Source of the DNA: Epiperipatus broadwayi
Lineage: Eukaryota > Onychophora > Udeonychophora > Euonychophora > Peripatidae
Direction: 5' to 3'
Assembly: GCA_028023455.1 (NCBI GenBank)
Contig: JAQFVV010000042.1
Coordinates: 5,225,739-5,289,738 of the forward strand
Length of the DNA stretch: 64,000 nucleotides
Position numbers and translations under genes: made by a program. Below are positions 1 to 12,400 of this stretch, piece after piece. Position 1 is the first letter of the stretch. Each line of letters begins with the position of its first letter. Under the pieces are notes generated by a model. It was not told where the DNA came from and did no database searches. It saw nothing but the letters and a program-made list of their open reading frames with translations.

Positions 1-4
1 CTTA

Positions 5-345
5 GAATTTACTACGTTTTATTCATTTCATTGTAGATAACTTTTTATTCATTTTATAGCATACTTTGCAGATAACTTTTTATTCATTTGATGAGCATAC
101 TTTGCTATTATGGTTTGCTATGTAATAATGCATAATTTAGCTCACTCTTACCCTCATGATATTCCAATAATGTAGTAATTATTTTTTACACGATACTGAA
201 TTTCTACATTTTTATTCATTTCATTGTAGATAACTTTTTATTCATTTTATAGCATACTTTGCTATTATGGTTTCCTATGTAATAATGCATAATTTAGCCC
301 ATGATTTTTTAATAATATAGTAATTATTTTTTATCCCCATAACTT
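5..345. repeat. Diverged tandem duplication, about 193-bp period
   Basis: Two head-to-tail copies share blocks such as TTCATTTCATTGTAGATAAC and CTATGTAATAATGCATAATT. The first copy also has a short internal duplication of the 'gataactttttattcattt...agcatactttgc' segment. No coding potential was seen. Confidence 0.85.
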
Positions 346-382
346 ACACTTTACTAAAGTTATTGCTATTATTTTTTTTTTG

Positions 383-433
383 ATCCACACTAAAACCTTG
401 CATTTCTAATCCACACAAAACCTTGCATTTCTA
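383..433. repeat. Short tandem duplication, 26 bp x 2
   Basis: The segment ATCCACAC(T)AAAACCTTGC plus ATTTCTA occurs twice in a row with one indel. It is probably replication slippage. Confidence 0.85.
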
Positions 434-2331
434 ATAGATATCCCGCATAGAGGGCCTAGAAAAACAACTGCTTGCAAAAATTGAACATATAGGGTGGTTA
501 GTAAAAAAACGAAACTGAAATTGTCACATTCTGCCACATTACACCAACAATCTGTAACTCAGGTAGGTCATGTTATATATTATTTTTTTCTGCATTTTGT
601 GATGAAGCTGTCTATGAAATTGTCATTTTAGGCTATACCTTTCAAAATTGAGAGTTTGTGAACCAATGTAAAAATAAAAATTTTAAAAATGTGAAAAATA
701 TCATTTTTTTTAATTATTTTTTGTGATAATGACTACTTTATCAGCTTTATAACATTCTTTCATATTTGCACTTTATAAAAATGTATATATATATATATTT
801 ATTTATTGTAATAAATTAGACATTTTATTTAAAATTGTAGGTCCTGTAATTTTTTTTGGGAATTAAAAATGGCCGTTCAGGTCTCTAAGGGATAATTTGA
901 AAGTCATGAAAGGGCTATAACTCTAAAACTAAACATATGAATATAATGTTTGAATATCCCTTTCTACATATTATCATTTAATTATATATATTTTATTGAC
1001 ACTATTTTATTTATATGAATCATACATGTTAAAATCAAGTCAGGTATGTGCACTATTTCAAAACTCAGTATTATAGCAGGTAAACTTAACATGAAATCTA
1101 ATCAACTAAGATTATAATAATCATTTACTGCCTTTTACTCGTCACCACAAAACATATTCAAAAACAATACTGGCCAATTATCATCACATATAAAAAATTA
1201 AGCGCATAAACAATTACTAACTATACCAACATTTTACTTTAAAATATAAGATTGGGAGCATGAATGATTATTATTCCTACACACATGCTTCAATATATAT
1301 GGTAATGGTCAGACTAGGCGTGTTTTAATTATTTACCTTTATTTAATTGACATGGATGCCACCTGACATTAAACATGAGGAAATAGACTGGCACATTTAT
1401 TTTTTTTAATACATATCTATTTAAATAAGTATTGAAAAATATTTTCTTTAATATGATGATGATGACCACTAACAGACACTATTTGCAATCAGGCTAGATC
1501 CTGCAAAATATATGCTACTATCAATAAAATGGACAAGGAATAAATATGCAGAACAAACGGTATTACATATAAATGATAACATACTATTTAAAGCAATAAT
1601 AAAATTAGTTCATTACAAAATATTATAATTGTCAGACAAATATAATTTTTTTTCTTTCAATAAAACCATTTCTCCCAATCCTTTTTTCCTCTTTTCTTTT
1701 TTTAAATAAAACCATTTCTGCAATCTTTTTTTTATTTTTTAGTTAACATGCACAGTGGAAAACAAGTTATTTATAAAGTTTCCATAGTTTATTTTATTTA
1801 ATTTTAAAACATTAATTTTTCAATTAAATCTTATAATAATTTTTTTTCTCATATGATCAAACACATTTGCAACAGAATAAATCCCTAATATACTCCAAAT
1901 ACAATTTATGTATAGACTACTCTCACAAATATAATATAATTTTAACCAAAACACCTTTCTTTCAATGATAATTCTAGTGAATATTGTTCAACCCTGATAA
2001 CAATAACACAAACCAATTATGAAAGGTGGTTCTTTGGATTCTTGTTTACTATTAATACCATTTAATTTCATATTAAAGTTGTTTTTTTAAAATGTTAACA
2101 AATCATAACCTATATATATATACAAGATGAATCAAATTTTTTTTTTTTTTCAAATCTTTTAAGAAACTTTCACTTCATGCTTTAAACAATCAATAATATA
2201 AAATATAGTTTGTTAATATAAACTAAAATAAAAGTTAAAATGATTAATACATTAGGATAACAGTCTAAACCGGTTTTTAACTTACAAAGTAAAAGTTCTA
2301 CAGTTGGACTTCAATTTCTCCTAATAACAAC
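434..2331. other. AT-rich stretch without recognisable gene
   Basis: I see only homopolymer runs, a (TA)n tract near 785-800 and simple AT-rich sequence. No protein family, RNA gene or clear repeat boundary was recognised. Confidence 0.6.
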
Positions 2332-2740
2332 TATTAATTGATTCTATTTGTAAGTTAGACCATATTTTTTAACAATCTCCTGTCTTTGAAAATTGAAGTT
2401 TAAGCACCTATTCTTCATTTTAATTAGAAATTTATTCGAAAAATAGCATGGCCAGATTCCAGATATACAGGGTAGATTTCAAGTTAGCAGTTTTCCTCTT
2501 TTACTCAGTCAGCATAATGAAGGCTCATTGCAGCTTGAATAAAGTGGGAATCCAGATTGCCCACTTTCAAGAAAAATTGATCATATATAGACTTATGTTT
2601 TGTTTTTAACACTCTTAGATGATGTTTTTCATACCTTTAATAACTTCTTTTTAACAGCTGATTTTAATTACAAGACCTTTAAAAACATTTTCACTGTTTC
2701 ATTGATTGAACTTGCAGAACACTGTAATTACTAAATTGCC
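2332..2740. repeat. Old direct repeat, copy A
   Basis: This segment aligns to 3241-3563 in direct orientation, with shared blocks such as ATCTCCTG.CTTTGAAA, TTGAAGTTTAAGCA and GACAGCTGATTTTA-like sequence. Copy A holds about 95 bp (near 2470-2570) of more balanced composition that is absent from copy B. Divergence is substantial, so the duplication is old. The two copies flank a minus-strand coding relic, which is compatible with, but does not prove, a decayed LTR-type or other repeat-flanked element. Confidence 0.75.
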
Positions 2741-2744
2741 TATT

Positions 2745-3135
2745 TTTTTTTTTTCCGAATCTCATATCTCCAAAACAGACTTAATCATTTCTGATATAAT
2801 ACACATCTGGTTTCCAGTATTAATTAATGCCTGCAAATGTGATTCTCCTAACTTCATTACCAATATTGGACAGGCTCATTTCACTTGAAATGGAAAATCA
2901 TTATCATCACCAAAGATTTATTAGATAAATATTTCCACACTTCCTTATTGTATTTAATGTTCCTATATTTTTCTGGCAAACTGTAAAGTGAAGAAAACCA
3001 CATCAAAGTTCTCATTAGTTTTTCTGAATACTTGATTGACTCTGGCAATGTTGCTTCACCATTGTTTGGAAGAGATGTTTACCTAGTGGTTCTTTGCTTC
3101 ATTTTCCAAAAATAAGGTTTATCTGAAATAGGACC
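2745..3135 (-). pseudogene. Unrecognised coding relic, minus strand
   Basis: Reading the minus strand from about 3130 down to 2880 gives roughly 80 codons interrupted by a single stop. It contains protein-like stretches such as PESIKYSEKLMRTLMWFSSL and NKEVWKYLSNKS. Further relic sequence (EMSLSNIGNEVRRITFAGIN) continues in a shifted frame below 2880. Composition is less AT-biased than the surroundings. No start codon, splice sites or family could be assigned. It lies between two old direct repeats and is more likely a dead mobile-element ORF than a host exon. The plus-strand open frame over the same bases reads as its antisense shadow. Confidence 0.35.
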
Positions 3136-3240
3136 TTTTTTTACACTCCCTCTAGGTTCGCATAATATCTATGTCCAGACATATGGCCAAATCTCTGTTG
3201 GCCAGGTCTGTTGAAATTTTCTGTACAAGTGCTTACACAG

Positions 3241-3563
3241 TACTAACTGATTCCATTTGTAAATTGCCATAATGATCTTTAATAATCTCCTGCCTTTGAA
3301 ATTTGAAGTTTAAGCATTGATTTTTTTCATTTTAATTAGAGATTCATTTGAAAAATAGCACAGTCAGATTCTAGATATCAAGAAAAACTGACCATATATA
3401 AATTTTGATGTTTTGTTTTTAACATCCTTGGAACTTATTTTCACACCTTCAATAATATCTTATTTTTGACAGCTGATTTTATTTTAATTACAAAAATTTT
3501 AAAAACACTTTCATTGTTTAATTTATAGAACTTGCAAAACACTGTAATTAAATTATTAAATTG
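3241..3563. repeat. Old direct repeat, copy B
   Basis: Partner of 2332-2740. It ends in the same AACTTGCA.AACACTGTAAT block as copy A and lacks the extra 95 bp. Confidence 0.75.
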
Positions 3564-4190
3564 TCTTAACCTTTTTTTTTAAAATTTAATCATTTAAAGA
3601 TTTGTAACTGAATTGTTCTCTAATACATTATTTGTTAAGAGAAAGTTTTAACATGATTTTATATAATTTACCAGTTTTTCTTAAATTTAAAATATTAACT
3701 TAAGATGAATAATTATTGTGTGAAGTTTAGCCCCCACCCCCACCCCACAACTCGATCTCTCATTTGAAATCTTAAAACTAAAATGACTATAATAAAATTA
3801 TTTTCTTAAATAAATTCAAATCATTAAATATAGTATATACATAATAATTGCTAATTTAAATGAAAGTGTTAATCAGAAGAAGAAGAAAAAAGATCCAATA
3901 AAACAATCCCGATGAAATTATCACTCGCTGATTATAACAATGATAAAAGCTTAATTTTAGCCATTACTGACTCTAAATGCTCATTATTTAGATTTCCAAT
4001 TGAATCTCTATATAACCTAATCAGGCAAAACAATATAGGAAATAGCATTCGCGCATCTCGACCCATCCGAATTTACTAATTGGGCAACTTTAAAAGTGCC
4101 ATCAAAACAATAGATGACAAATTCGTCTGCTATATAGATGTCAACAGAACATCTGCACTTCTTGTAAAATCAGAAATTGTGTAACGGGCT

Positions 4191-4688
4191 TTGATGAAAA
4201 CCAGCTCCAAATTATTCTTCAGTCATTTGGGAAAATACTTAATTTTAAATACCTACCAGAAGACAAAACTGGATTTCACATACCATCCAACACTGCTAAC
4301 ATTTCAGTTACAATTAAAAAAAGATATAAATCCTACAGATATACCAACTTCTATTAAACAAAAAAACTCTTCTATGATTCTATCCTTTTTGGGGGTGAGA
4401 CCTCAATGCTTCCACTGTGGGCAAAGATCTCATCTCATAAAAGACTGCATGGCTCATATTTGCAATTTGTGTGGCGTTATGAAAAACAGAACACATCAAT
4501 GCGGAGAAAACTCTGACTTACAATCAAGTTTAGCTGATCAAAATCAAAGGCAACATTCTTATCAATCACAAACACCTGCGCAAATGCTTGAACCTGAACA
4601 ATTCAAAATTATTAATCGTGAAACACATAGAATAGAAACCACACTCAAATCTACACAAAACCTTCCATCCAACTCACGTAAAACCTAA
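4191..4688 (+). pseudogene. LINE ORF1 (gag-like) zinc-knuckle segment
   Basis: This 165-codon open frame is the central part of a broken LINE ORF1, a nucleic-acid-binding protein that coats the LINE RNA. Residues about 77-90 form a CCHC knuckle, CFHCGQRSHLIKDC (C-x2-C-x4-H-x4-C). A second C-x2-C-x7-H-x1-C cluster (CNLCGVMKNRTHQC) follows directly. The downstream part is low-complexity (Gln, Ser, Asn, Thr), as is usual for the C-terminal half of such proteins. The upstream coding sequence from about 3918 is in another frame with a stop near 4077, so the gene is dead. A further in-register tail continues at 4824-5093. Confidence 0.8.
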
Positions 4689-4823
4689 ACTAAAACCGCT
4701 AATAACATCACAAAACCACCTATCTCTAATAATCCCAAACTCAACACATCCATCACTACAGAATCCAATGATAAAGAAGAATCCAAAATATATACCTCTC
4801 TCACAAAAACAACTCAAAACAAT

Positions 4824-5093
4824 ATGATATCTGAAATAAATCCAAATATTCAAAATAAGCATTCTCTCCCTTCTCAAACTTACAGATCATCCAAATCATC
4901 AAAAAGCTTTAAAGAAAATCCCAATTACACTAACTCATCTCAATCTATTCAAACTGAGCACACTAGTACAAATAAACAATTTCCAACCATTACAACTCTA
5001 CAAACCATTAAAACATTTCAATCTGAATCAGAAATGGAATACACTAGCTCAACTCCACCTAACAATAAAAGAAAACCAGTGCATTCTACCTAA
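4824..5093 (+). pseudogene. LINE ORF1 C-terminal low-complexity tail
   Basis: This open frame of 89 codons, rich in Ser, Thr, Asn and Lys, lies between the zinc-knuckle part and the ORF2 start. It matches the disordered tail expected for LINE ORF1 proteins. It is separated from the previous segment by a stop near 4686. Confidence 0.5.
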
Positions 5094-5324
5094 CCAAGTC
5101 AGTTCATATATAACAAATTCCAAACTCAAAAGTCCACCTGATACTCAAGCTTCAAACAAGAAACCCAAAATCTATAATTCCATTCCACCTAATCTACTAT
5201 CTCAAACCAATATTAAATCATCTGATAAAGAGTTAGTGATTTCAACCCCAATCTCTAACAATAATCTGCAAATAACAACAATCAATCAATAAGCAAGCGG
5301 TAGTTTCTAGCCAAAAAACAACCC

Positions 5325-5534
5325 ATGTCTAGAATTTCATGTAAAATTGCAGCAATTAATATAAAGGGCATCAATTCACCTATGCGGATTGCTGCCATTA
5401 AACATTGGTTCTCTTCCATATCTCCACACATTATGTTCAAGGGAGAAACTAAATTTCACCATAATTCCAACAACTATATTCTTGCAGAAACCTCATCACC
5501 AAAAGACCCATCACTCATAACTATTGACCTTTAA
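5325..5534 (+). pseudogene. LINE ORF2 N-terminus: AP-endonuclease start
   Basis: The peptide begins MSRISCKIAAINIKGINSP and continues to a GETKFHH motif. This matches the first strands of LINE apurinic endonucleases, where an N-x-N-G-like motif is followed about 35 residues later by a QET/GETK motif carrying the catalytic Glu. The Glu is present (GETKF). The frame ends after 69 codons and no further endonuclease or reverse transcriptase follows, so only the 5' tip of ORF2 survives. Confidence 0.7.
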
Positions 5535-5764
5535 AACAATATGTACCTAAATACCTAATATATACAATGTAATTCATTAATAAAATGTTTTGAAACTAAA
5601 ACAATAATGTTAAGATTTTACATACAAAAAAAAGTTTATTTTAAAATTCAAATAAAGTTTAAAATAACTTTTATAAGATTACCTAGAATTCTAAAAAAGC
5701 AGTTCAGCATTAAAAAAACTTCCACAACTGCGTTTCGATTTTTGTTATAATCAATTTTCATTGG

Positions 5765-5890
5765 TAGTAATTAGCTCAATTGATTAAATGCTACAGAGAC
5801 CATTCATATTGAAGTTGGGTCTATGCATCCTAGGAAAAATTCCCAAAGGCACTAGACCCTAGTCTACATTTGAGAGCTGGTTTTGATTTG
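5765..5890 (+). repeat. Possible degenerate tRNA-derived SINE
   Basis: A box-A-like TTAGCTCAATTG (5771-5782) is followed about 35 nt later by a box-B-like GGGTCTATGCATCC (5817-5830). This is the spacing of an internal RNA polymerase III promoter. The sequence then continues into a more GC-balanced body before returning to AT-rich DNA. No second copy was found here, and the B box deviates from GGTTCGANNCC. Confidence 0.35.
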
Positions 5891-8800
5891 TAGCCCTGTA
5901 ACTTGACAATTATTAAAATGTTGAAGACCAACACAAAAAATAAAAATAAGAAGACCAATTGATTTTATTATTCAGCTATTTATATTAAATTTTCATGTCA
6001 TGGAATGTTAATACATTAATTATCATGGGAAAAAATGATCACTGCAACAAATTTCTATTTCTGGATTAATGAATGATTTATAACAAAAGAAATAATCAGT
6101 AAAGCACATATCAGATGACAATAATAAAAATTATTTTTTAAAAAAACACAATAATATACAATACAAACACATTTCTAAATTTTAATTACTGTATATTATG
6201 ATATATCTTAACTCTCCCATACTGCATCAGGTTCACTATCCTCATTATAGACACTTGTAATCTTTCAACAATTTATTATATAATAGAATTCAATAAATCA
6301 GACTTGATTTGATAGAAATATACATTCATAAATTAAAAAAAATTCTAAAAGAAATCATATGTGAAACTTTTCCAATATTGAAAAAATGAATTCCTAATAA
6401 GAGACATAAACTTTCAACCAATGGCAAAAAAGTCTTCAGAAAATCAATAAAATTTTTATTTTAAATTTATTTTAAAAATATAAATGTTAATCTCTGACAA
6501 ATCAATCCATCTTAAAAGATTAAAATTGCTTTATAATTTATAGAATATCTCAAAAAATCCTAACACAATGGTAATACTAGCAGGGAATGATGTTAAGTAA
6601 CCAGTAAAAAAAAAATTGATCATTTTACCAGACAATTTTCTTTGATAACATTAGACAAATTTATTAATTCCTATTTTTAAAAATAAAACCTGTACAAATA
6701 AAATTAAAGTGTACACATCTATTCTTTTGATTTTAAATAATTATTATACAATTATTGTGTAAAAATAATTATGAAACTTTAATTAACTATGTAAAATAAC
6801 AATCTCTTTTTCTACTCCAACAATCTTCTCACAGTAATCTCAAATGCTTTCAAGATTGACGAACAAAGAACAAATGCCATTAGGCATACTGAAGCAGGAC
6901 TTAAAATATTTTGCATTTACTGCTTTTCGACTATAGTGAGCATTTCAGATTTTTTTGGTTAAAAAATCAATATTGAAAAATAGGATGATTTTGCTTTTTA
7001 AAAAAAAATTCAAAAAATATCCCAATAGATGGCTATATAAGTGATTTAAAGAAACACATTAATAAGAAGTTCTGCCTTAAGATATTCATGTTGATAATAT
7101 GAAAAATTAATATAACCTATTTAGTTTTTGGTTTGACTCTAGACATTAATTATAACTCTTTAAAAAGAATATTTTGTCTTTTTATTTTAAACAGAGGATT
7201 ACCTCTTTTTTTTTTTTTGATTTCCAAAAAAAAAAAAAATTTCTTTTTTTAAAGAAAACTATTTCATTAAAAATTTAAAGTATTTAAATTGCACGTGTGT
7301 CTCTATATTTATATATTTGTGGAATTTAATTATATTGTATAAATCTTGCTTTGTAATGTTTAGGTAGCTGAACTATTTATGCACACTATCCAACTAACAT
7401 TCGCCTTTTGCTAACTACCTGCCATATACAATAATGTTATGTTTGCTCTTTGAATATCTGTGTGTAAATATTTTATTATTTATGGATATCAAAAATAATA
7501 AGCAAATTTATCAAGCAGTCTGTAAGTGTGTATATAATTATTTATACACATACATATAAATTGCATACAATTAATATATTTGTAAATAAAAATTTATATT
7601 ACTCATAACTTTACTATTTTAAAATTATATTTTATTAGATTAAAAAAAAATTAATATAAAAAAAAAAAATACAAACATGTCAGCCATCTGTGCAAGTACT
7701 TGGTTTCAATATTTTTTTAGATATGGTCGGTAGAGAACGTGTTTTATTTTGTGATTAAGGATAGTATAAAATATCATAGGGAAAAGTTTTTACATATCAC
7801 TTTAATTTTATGAGGAATACAATAAAACTACTATCAAAAATTTAATTAAAAAATTTATCTAACAAAATTGGTCCCATACAAATAGTAGTTTATTGCATTC
7901 TACACTACATAATATTTTATTTTTGTGTAAAATGAAATTATTGTAAATTGTATATACCTTCAACTAAATACAAAAAAGAAAATTTAATATGGCAGACTTG
8001 GGACTAACATATTAACTTGCAGTTATTTTACAAAACATGTTCTGATTAATACTAATAATTATTATATTAAAAAAGTTTTCAAACTTTAAAAAAAATATGA
8101 AAAATGCATAAGTAATTTAACATACACAAACCCAAGAATTATTTTTGCAGAACTTAAAATATTTCTAATTTATTTATTATTCTATTATTCATTTTATGCT
8201 TATTCATCCATGAAGATATGACAATTATCACTTATGCTGACTCTGCCTCAATATAGATAGATATAAATTTAGTACTTATAATAATATTAAAAAATTTTTT
8301 TTTCAATGTACTACAATGCCGAATTGGACTGAATCTGTTGTTGCAACAAAAAAAATATGAAATTGGTAATGCATGTAAATTCTAATAAAAAAAAAAGATT
8401 ATGAATTTATTAAACAATGTTCGAGTGATGAATTTAAAACAAATTAAAATAAATATTTGAAATTTTTTTGCATAAATATGAAATGATTTATTATTAGCAA
8501 TAGTGATGCCATTAATTATTCAGTTTTTTAATCAGGTTTTTTTGTATTTCATGTTTTACAATAACATTTAATTAAAAGAATTCTTTTTTTTTTCAATTCA
8601 TTGTAGCAAACTATCAAATATTTTATCTTTAAAGTATTATCAAAGCTAGCTAACTGAATACCAAAATGTATTTTTATGATATTGCAAAAATCTATTTTCT
8701 AATAGACTAATATTTAAAAGAAGTTATGACAGACAATTAAAAATAAATATGTTATAGTTCAGAAAACGAAAGTTATAATTTTATCATTCAGATACTCTGA

Positions 8801-8995
8801 AAAAATCATGCACTAAATCTGTTTAATTGTAATAATAAATATATGCTTTATCAATCTATTTTTTGAAAAATCTATTACTCTGAAAATACAATGACATAAT
8901 TATATGACAATTTAAATCTACAATTATACAATAACACCTTCACTGGATTAGATATGTGAAGTGAATAAAGATACATTACTAGAAAATCATAGAAG
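5891..8995. other. AT-rich stretch without recognisable gene
   Basis: I see long A and T homopolymers, including adjacent T-run and A-run near 7205-7260, and no supported coding, RNA or bounded repeat. Confidence 0.6.
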
Positions 8996-10235
8996 AGCTA
9001 AACTAGAGATATGCAATTCTTGAACTTATTTCATTCTCGAGAAAATGAGATTTTTTTTTTCATGTTCTAGAGAATTCTAACCCCCCCCCCCCCCATATTA
9101 TTTTGAAAATTAGTTTAATAACAATTTATATAAAAGAAAAAAACAACAAAAAAAATTCTTTAACTAAAAAAACTGTAAATTCAATTTTAACTCATTCAAT
9201 CTACATTAAAAATTATGCATGATTCAAATTTTAAATTAACTGCATTAAATATGAAATCTAGGCATTTTCTTTCAAAAAATAATGTTTTAAAAAAGATAGA
9301 GAATCAATCAATGAATCTTTTATGCGGGTGCTTCTTTTGGACACAATATGATCTGACATCAAAAAATTTCTGTTCATTTTGTGCTAATTGAATGCAGATT
9401 TCAAATTATTTGTCAATTTCCCTGTAGCTTTAAAAAAATTATTTTTCCATCATTAAAAATTATTTTGCAGCTGGTTGAGGTTGTTTTAAAATTGCTTGTA
9501 TTGACTCTTCTAATTATTGTTGTAAACTTACTGAAGTATTTGTAGGGCAGCTTTCTGTCACTACTTCAATATTTGACTCAGTCAGAATTGCTTTGTTCCA
9601 CTTCATCTCTGTAATTCTCTGCATATAATTTTTAGCTAGTTTAATGATATCAAATTTCTAAGTAGATTTGAAGAATTTGTCATCTTGTTCTCGTAAACGG
9701 TTTTGATCTTGAAGAAACTACCACATTATTCCTTCTCTTTGATATTTGAATTTTAAGTTAATCCAAAAGCCTTTTGCTTAATATCGAATTTCGTTCTTTT
9801 CCTTTTTAAAATACTTCCAGCAATCGCTATAGTTCTGCTTGCTCATTTTTGGAGTCTATATAAATATGTATATTTGTTATTTTTTTTAATAAATTTAAAT
9901 TTATGAATTCTATATAAAATTTGGTTTGTATAAATAAATACTAAGTAAAAGTATGCCAGGTAATTTTCAAATTATTATTTTTTTATTAATGCTAACTAAA
10001 TGTCATTAAACATAATAATACTTAAAAGCGAGAAAATAATATAATAGCTAATAAAAAAGTCATACTAAAATTTTTAAGGAATGTTTTGTAAAAATAACTT
10101 GGTTTTGTTTTTATTTTTTCTTCTCAAAATTCTCGAAAAATGACATTAAATTTCTCGAGAATCGAGAAAAATTTTTCAACAGAATTTTCAAGAAATTGAA
10201 AAACAGAATTCTTGAGAATAATCTCTAAGCTAAAC
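8996..10235 (-). mobile_element. hAT-type DNA transposon, decayed, with 8-bp TSD
   Basis: The target-site duplication AGCTAAAC is present at 8996-9003 and again at 10228-10235. The element itself (9004-10227, 1224 bp) begins TAGAGATATGCAATTCTTG and ends with the imperfect inverse, CAAGAATT...ATCTCTA-type on the complementary strand. Several TCTCGAGA-type short palindromes occur in both subterminal regions. Terminal T-A-G-A-G and an 8-bp TSD are hallmarks of the hAT superfamily. The interior carries a broken BED-finger transposase start on the minus strand, so the copy is non-autonomous. A run of 14 C lies at 9081-9094. Confidence 0.85.
9450..9846 (-). pseudogene. hAT transposase N-terminus (BED zinc-finger region), broken
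   Basis: From an ATG at 9846-9844 the minus strand reads MSKQNYSDCWKYFKKEKNEI, then after a frame change FWINLKFKYQRE. This resembles the start of BED-finger hAT transposases, with an aromatic W-K-Y-F pattern and a later LW.HLKSKH-like segment. The cysteine pair expected between them is lost. A later stretch (KNYMQRITEMKWNKAILTES) continues the relic. Stops and at least one frameshift make it non-functional. Its position inside a TSD-bounded hAT element supports the assignment. Confidence 0.55.
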
Positions 10236-11223
10236 CCATTTATATTACAAAGATGGTTTCACAAATATTATTTTCATTGGAAAAGAATGCAACTGAGGAC
10301 AGAATGCAATGGAGAGGTAATACCAGGCATAGTATTGAAAACTTTAAAAAAAAATTTATACAGAAGTTAAAAGATTAACATGAGATATATATGCAGAAAT
10401 ATGATTCATAGTTTGTATACTGATAGCAAAACTCATTATTAACTTCTTACTCTTTCGTTTTATTCTTGAGTTAAAAACCAATCATGTATGATGGTTTGCT
10501 AATGATAAAATTTACTAACAAGAAGTATAGTTTACAAGTAGTTTTTTTTTTGTTAGAGAAGCATTAATTCTTGCAACATTAACAAAAAAAAACAAAACAC
10601 TGAAGATACTACAAATCACAGAATGGCAAAAAAAAGCAAATAAAATTATTTTTTAAACATAATATATCTTTGTTGTCAAATAAAGAATAAAACTATTATT
10701 TAGAGAGGTGCACAGATAAATTTATAATAGTATGTTTTATTATGACATTACTTCTATAAAAATTAAATATATAGTCACAGTAATTTTTTTTTTAAGTAAA
10801 TCAATTTTTGTATTAATTTTAAATGTTGAAGGAATAAACAACATTCCTATTACTTAACAAATGCATATGAGAAATAATCAGGATAAAATTCATGGTGTAA
10901 TATTCTGGTTCTATACAATATTTATGTTAATACTTAATCAAGTTGCCATGACAACAGTTTGAAATTGTTGATTGTTATTGATATGTCTAAGTGTTGATTG
11001 TTTTTTAATGATATAAATATGTATATATAAATGATAGTTATTTAATTGAAAATTTTGTTATTACAACTATAATTTTTAAATTTTTACTTGTGACTTTAAA
11101 ATACTTTTTTCTATTTTTTGATTTAATAATGAAAAGAAAAGAATTAACATGCAAAATTGAAAATCTTGCTTTAAATTATAATAAATGTGGATGTATACTC
11201 AAAGATTGAAAAGATAACAGGAA
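10236..11223. other. AT-rich stretch without recognisable gene
   Basis: Nothing beyond simple AT-rich sequence is seen here. Confidence 0.55.
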
Positions 11224-12400
11224 TAATATATGGTGCTTGTCTTATAGCTAAAGATGCTGTTGAATGGTGCCGTTTTCACGCTAAAACTATAAAATATGAA
11301 CATTCACGGGCCGTTGATTTTAATAATTTTTCTGTGCTTTTTTGTACTGCGAAAATAAAAACAAAACAAAATCGTCTTTTTTAAATATTATTTTTTATTA
11401 ACGTATACAATTTAAATGATAATAATAAATGTAAAATAAAATCAACAAATTACAATTTGATTCGTGTTTTTTATATCGTATACTTTTTAAATTGTGTTAC
11501 GGCTTTTTTTTATCAATTTTCTATCGGATATTTTTTTACTGGTGTTACGGCTTTTTTTAAATCAATTTTCTATCGGATATTTTTTTACTTGTGTTACGAC
11601 TTTTTTTGTTGTTGTTTAACTAAAAAATAATAATCGTAATAAAAGTAAAAGTTGTTATGGTTAGATTTAGGGTTAGTGTTCTGTTTGTTTGTAATGCTAA
11701 AATAAAAAAATTCAAAATCCTAAGTGTACTCAGACAGAAGAAAGAAACTCAAACTTTTTTAAACAACAACAAACACATACAAATGTCTTCTTTACTTATT
11801 AAACATGTTTATAATATTTGCTTTTTATTAAATTTACAAAAAAACCTGTATATTTGGACTTTTCTTACTGGATATTTTTTTCGTATCGCTCTTTTTTACT
11901 TCAAAAATATACAGATGGTAGAATCTTCTTTGTCTCGTGGAATTTTACTAACAGTACGTTACTTGACACTTTACCTAATTGCAACTCAATAAAAACATAG
12001 ATATTTAACATTTACCCAAATAAAAGTTCAATACAGTACGTTGTAAAAAGTCTTATAATTATTGTTTTAAAAAATCTGAACATTTCAATAGTTTAAAATA
12101 ATAAAAAAAATCCAATGAAAACAACATTTCAACACAATTCAAATACAAACTCTCTCATCAAGCCGTAATTATTTTATAAACTGTGCGACATTCGGAAAAT
12201 GTATTTGCTGCTATGCGACATACATGCTGTACTGCAACGCGACATAGCGGCCTGCATTCTGTAGCACAACAAAAAAGTTATATTATAGAAAACACAGGTT
12301 CGAACATGTGCGGCCGCGGAAACAGCATTTTTATGTGTTTTGGCGCTAAAACCGCGCCATAGAGCGAAATCTTTGGCTAAAAGATGAGTACCTAATATAT
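11224..12400. mobile_element. DNA transposon, GGT-family copy 1, 8-bp TSD
   Basis: TSD TAATATAT occurs at 11224-11231 and 12393-12400. The element (11232-12392, 1161 bp) has inverted termini of about 75-80 bp. The left starts GGTGCTTGTCTTATAGCTAA; the right, read inward on the minus strand, starts GGTACTCATCTTTTAGCCAA. The match continues through ATGG.GC.GTTTT.(A/C).CGC.AAAAC. The right subterminal part holds GTGCGGCCGCGGAAAC, which recurs inverted in the larger relative at 16074-18311. Superfamily is unresolved: an 8-bp TSD fits hAT, P, Merlin or Zisupton types. No transposase is recognised; open frames at 11187-11384 and 11657-12000 look incidental. Confidence 0.8.
11485..11610 (+). repeat. 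Tandem repeat inside GGT-family copy 1, about 49 bp x 2.5
   Basis: The unit GTGTTACGGCTTTTTTT plus ATCAATTTTCTATCGGATAT plus TTTTTTACT is repeated twice, with a third partial GTGTTACGACTTTTTTT. Confidence 0.85.

Larger units (their letters stand above)
3880..5540 (+). mobile_element. LINE retrotransposon fragment: ORF1 plus start of ORF2
   Basis: The segment holds a frameshifted ORF1 followed by the beginning of an ORF2. ORF1 starts near 3918 (MKLSLADYNNDKSLILA), is broken near 4075, and resumes at 4191 with a zinc-knuckle region and a Ser/Thr/Asn-rich tail. ORF2 starts at 5325 with the N-terminus typical of LINE apurinic-like endonucleases. Sequence similarity to the LINE is lost after about 5540, so reverse transcriptase is absent. 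This is opposite to the usual 5' truncation. The ORF1 zinc knuckles plus AP endonuclease fit the Jockey/I/CR1-like superfamily groups; the exact clade is not resolved. Confidence 0.75.
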
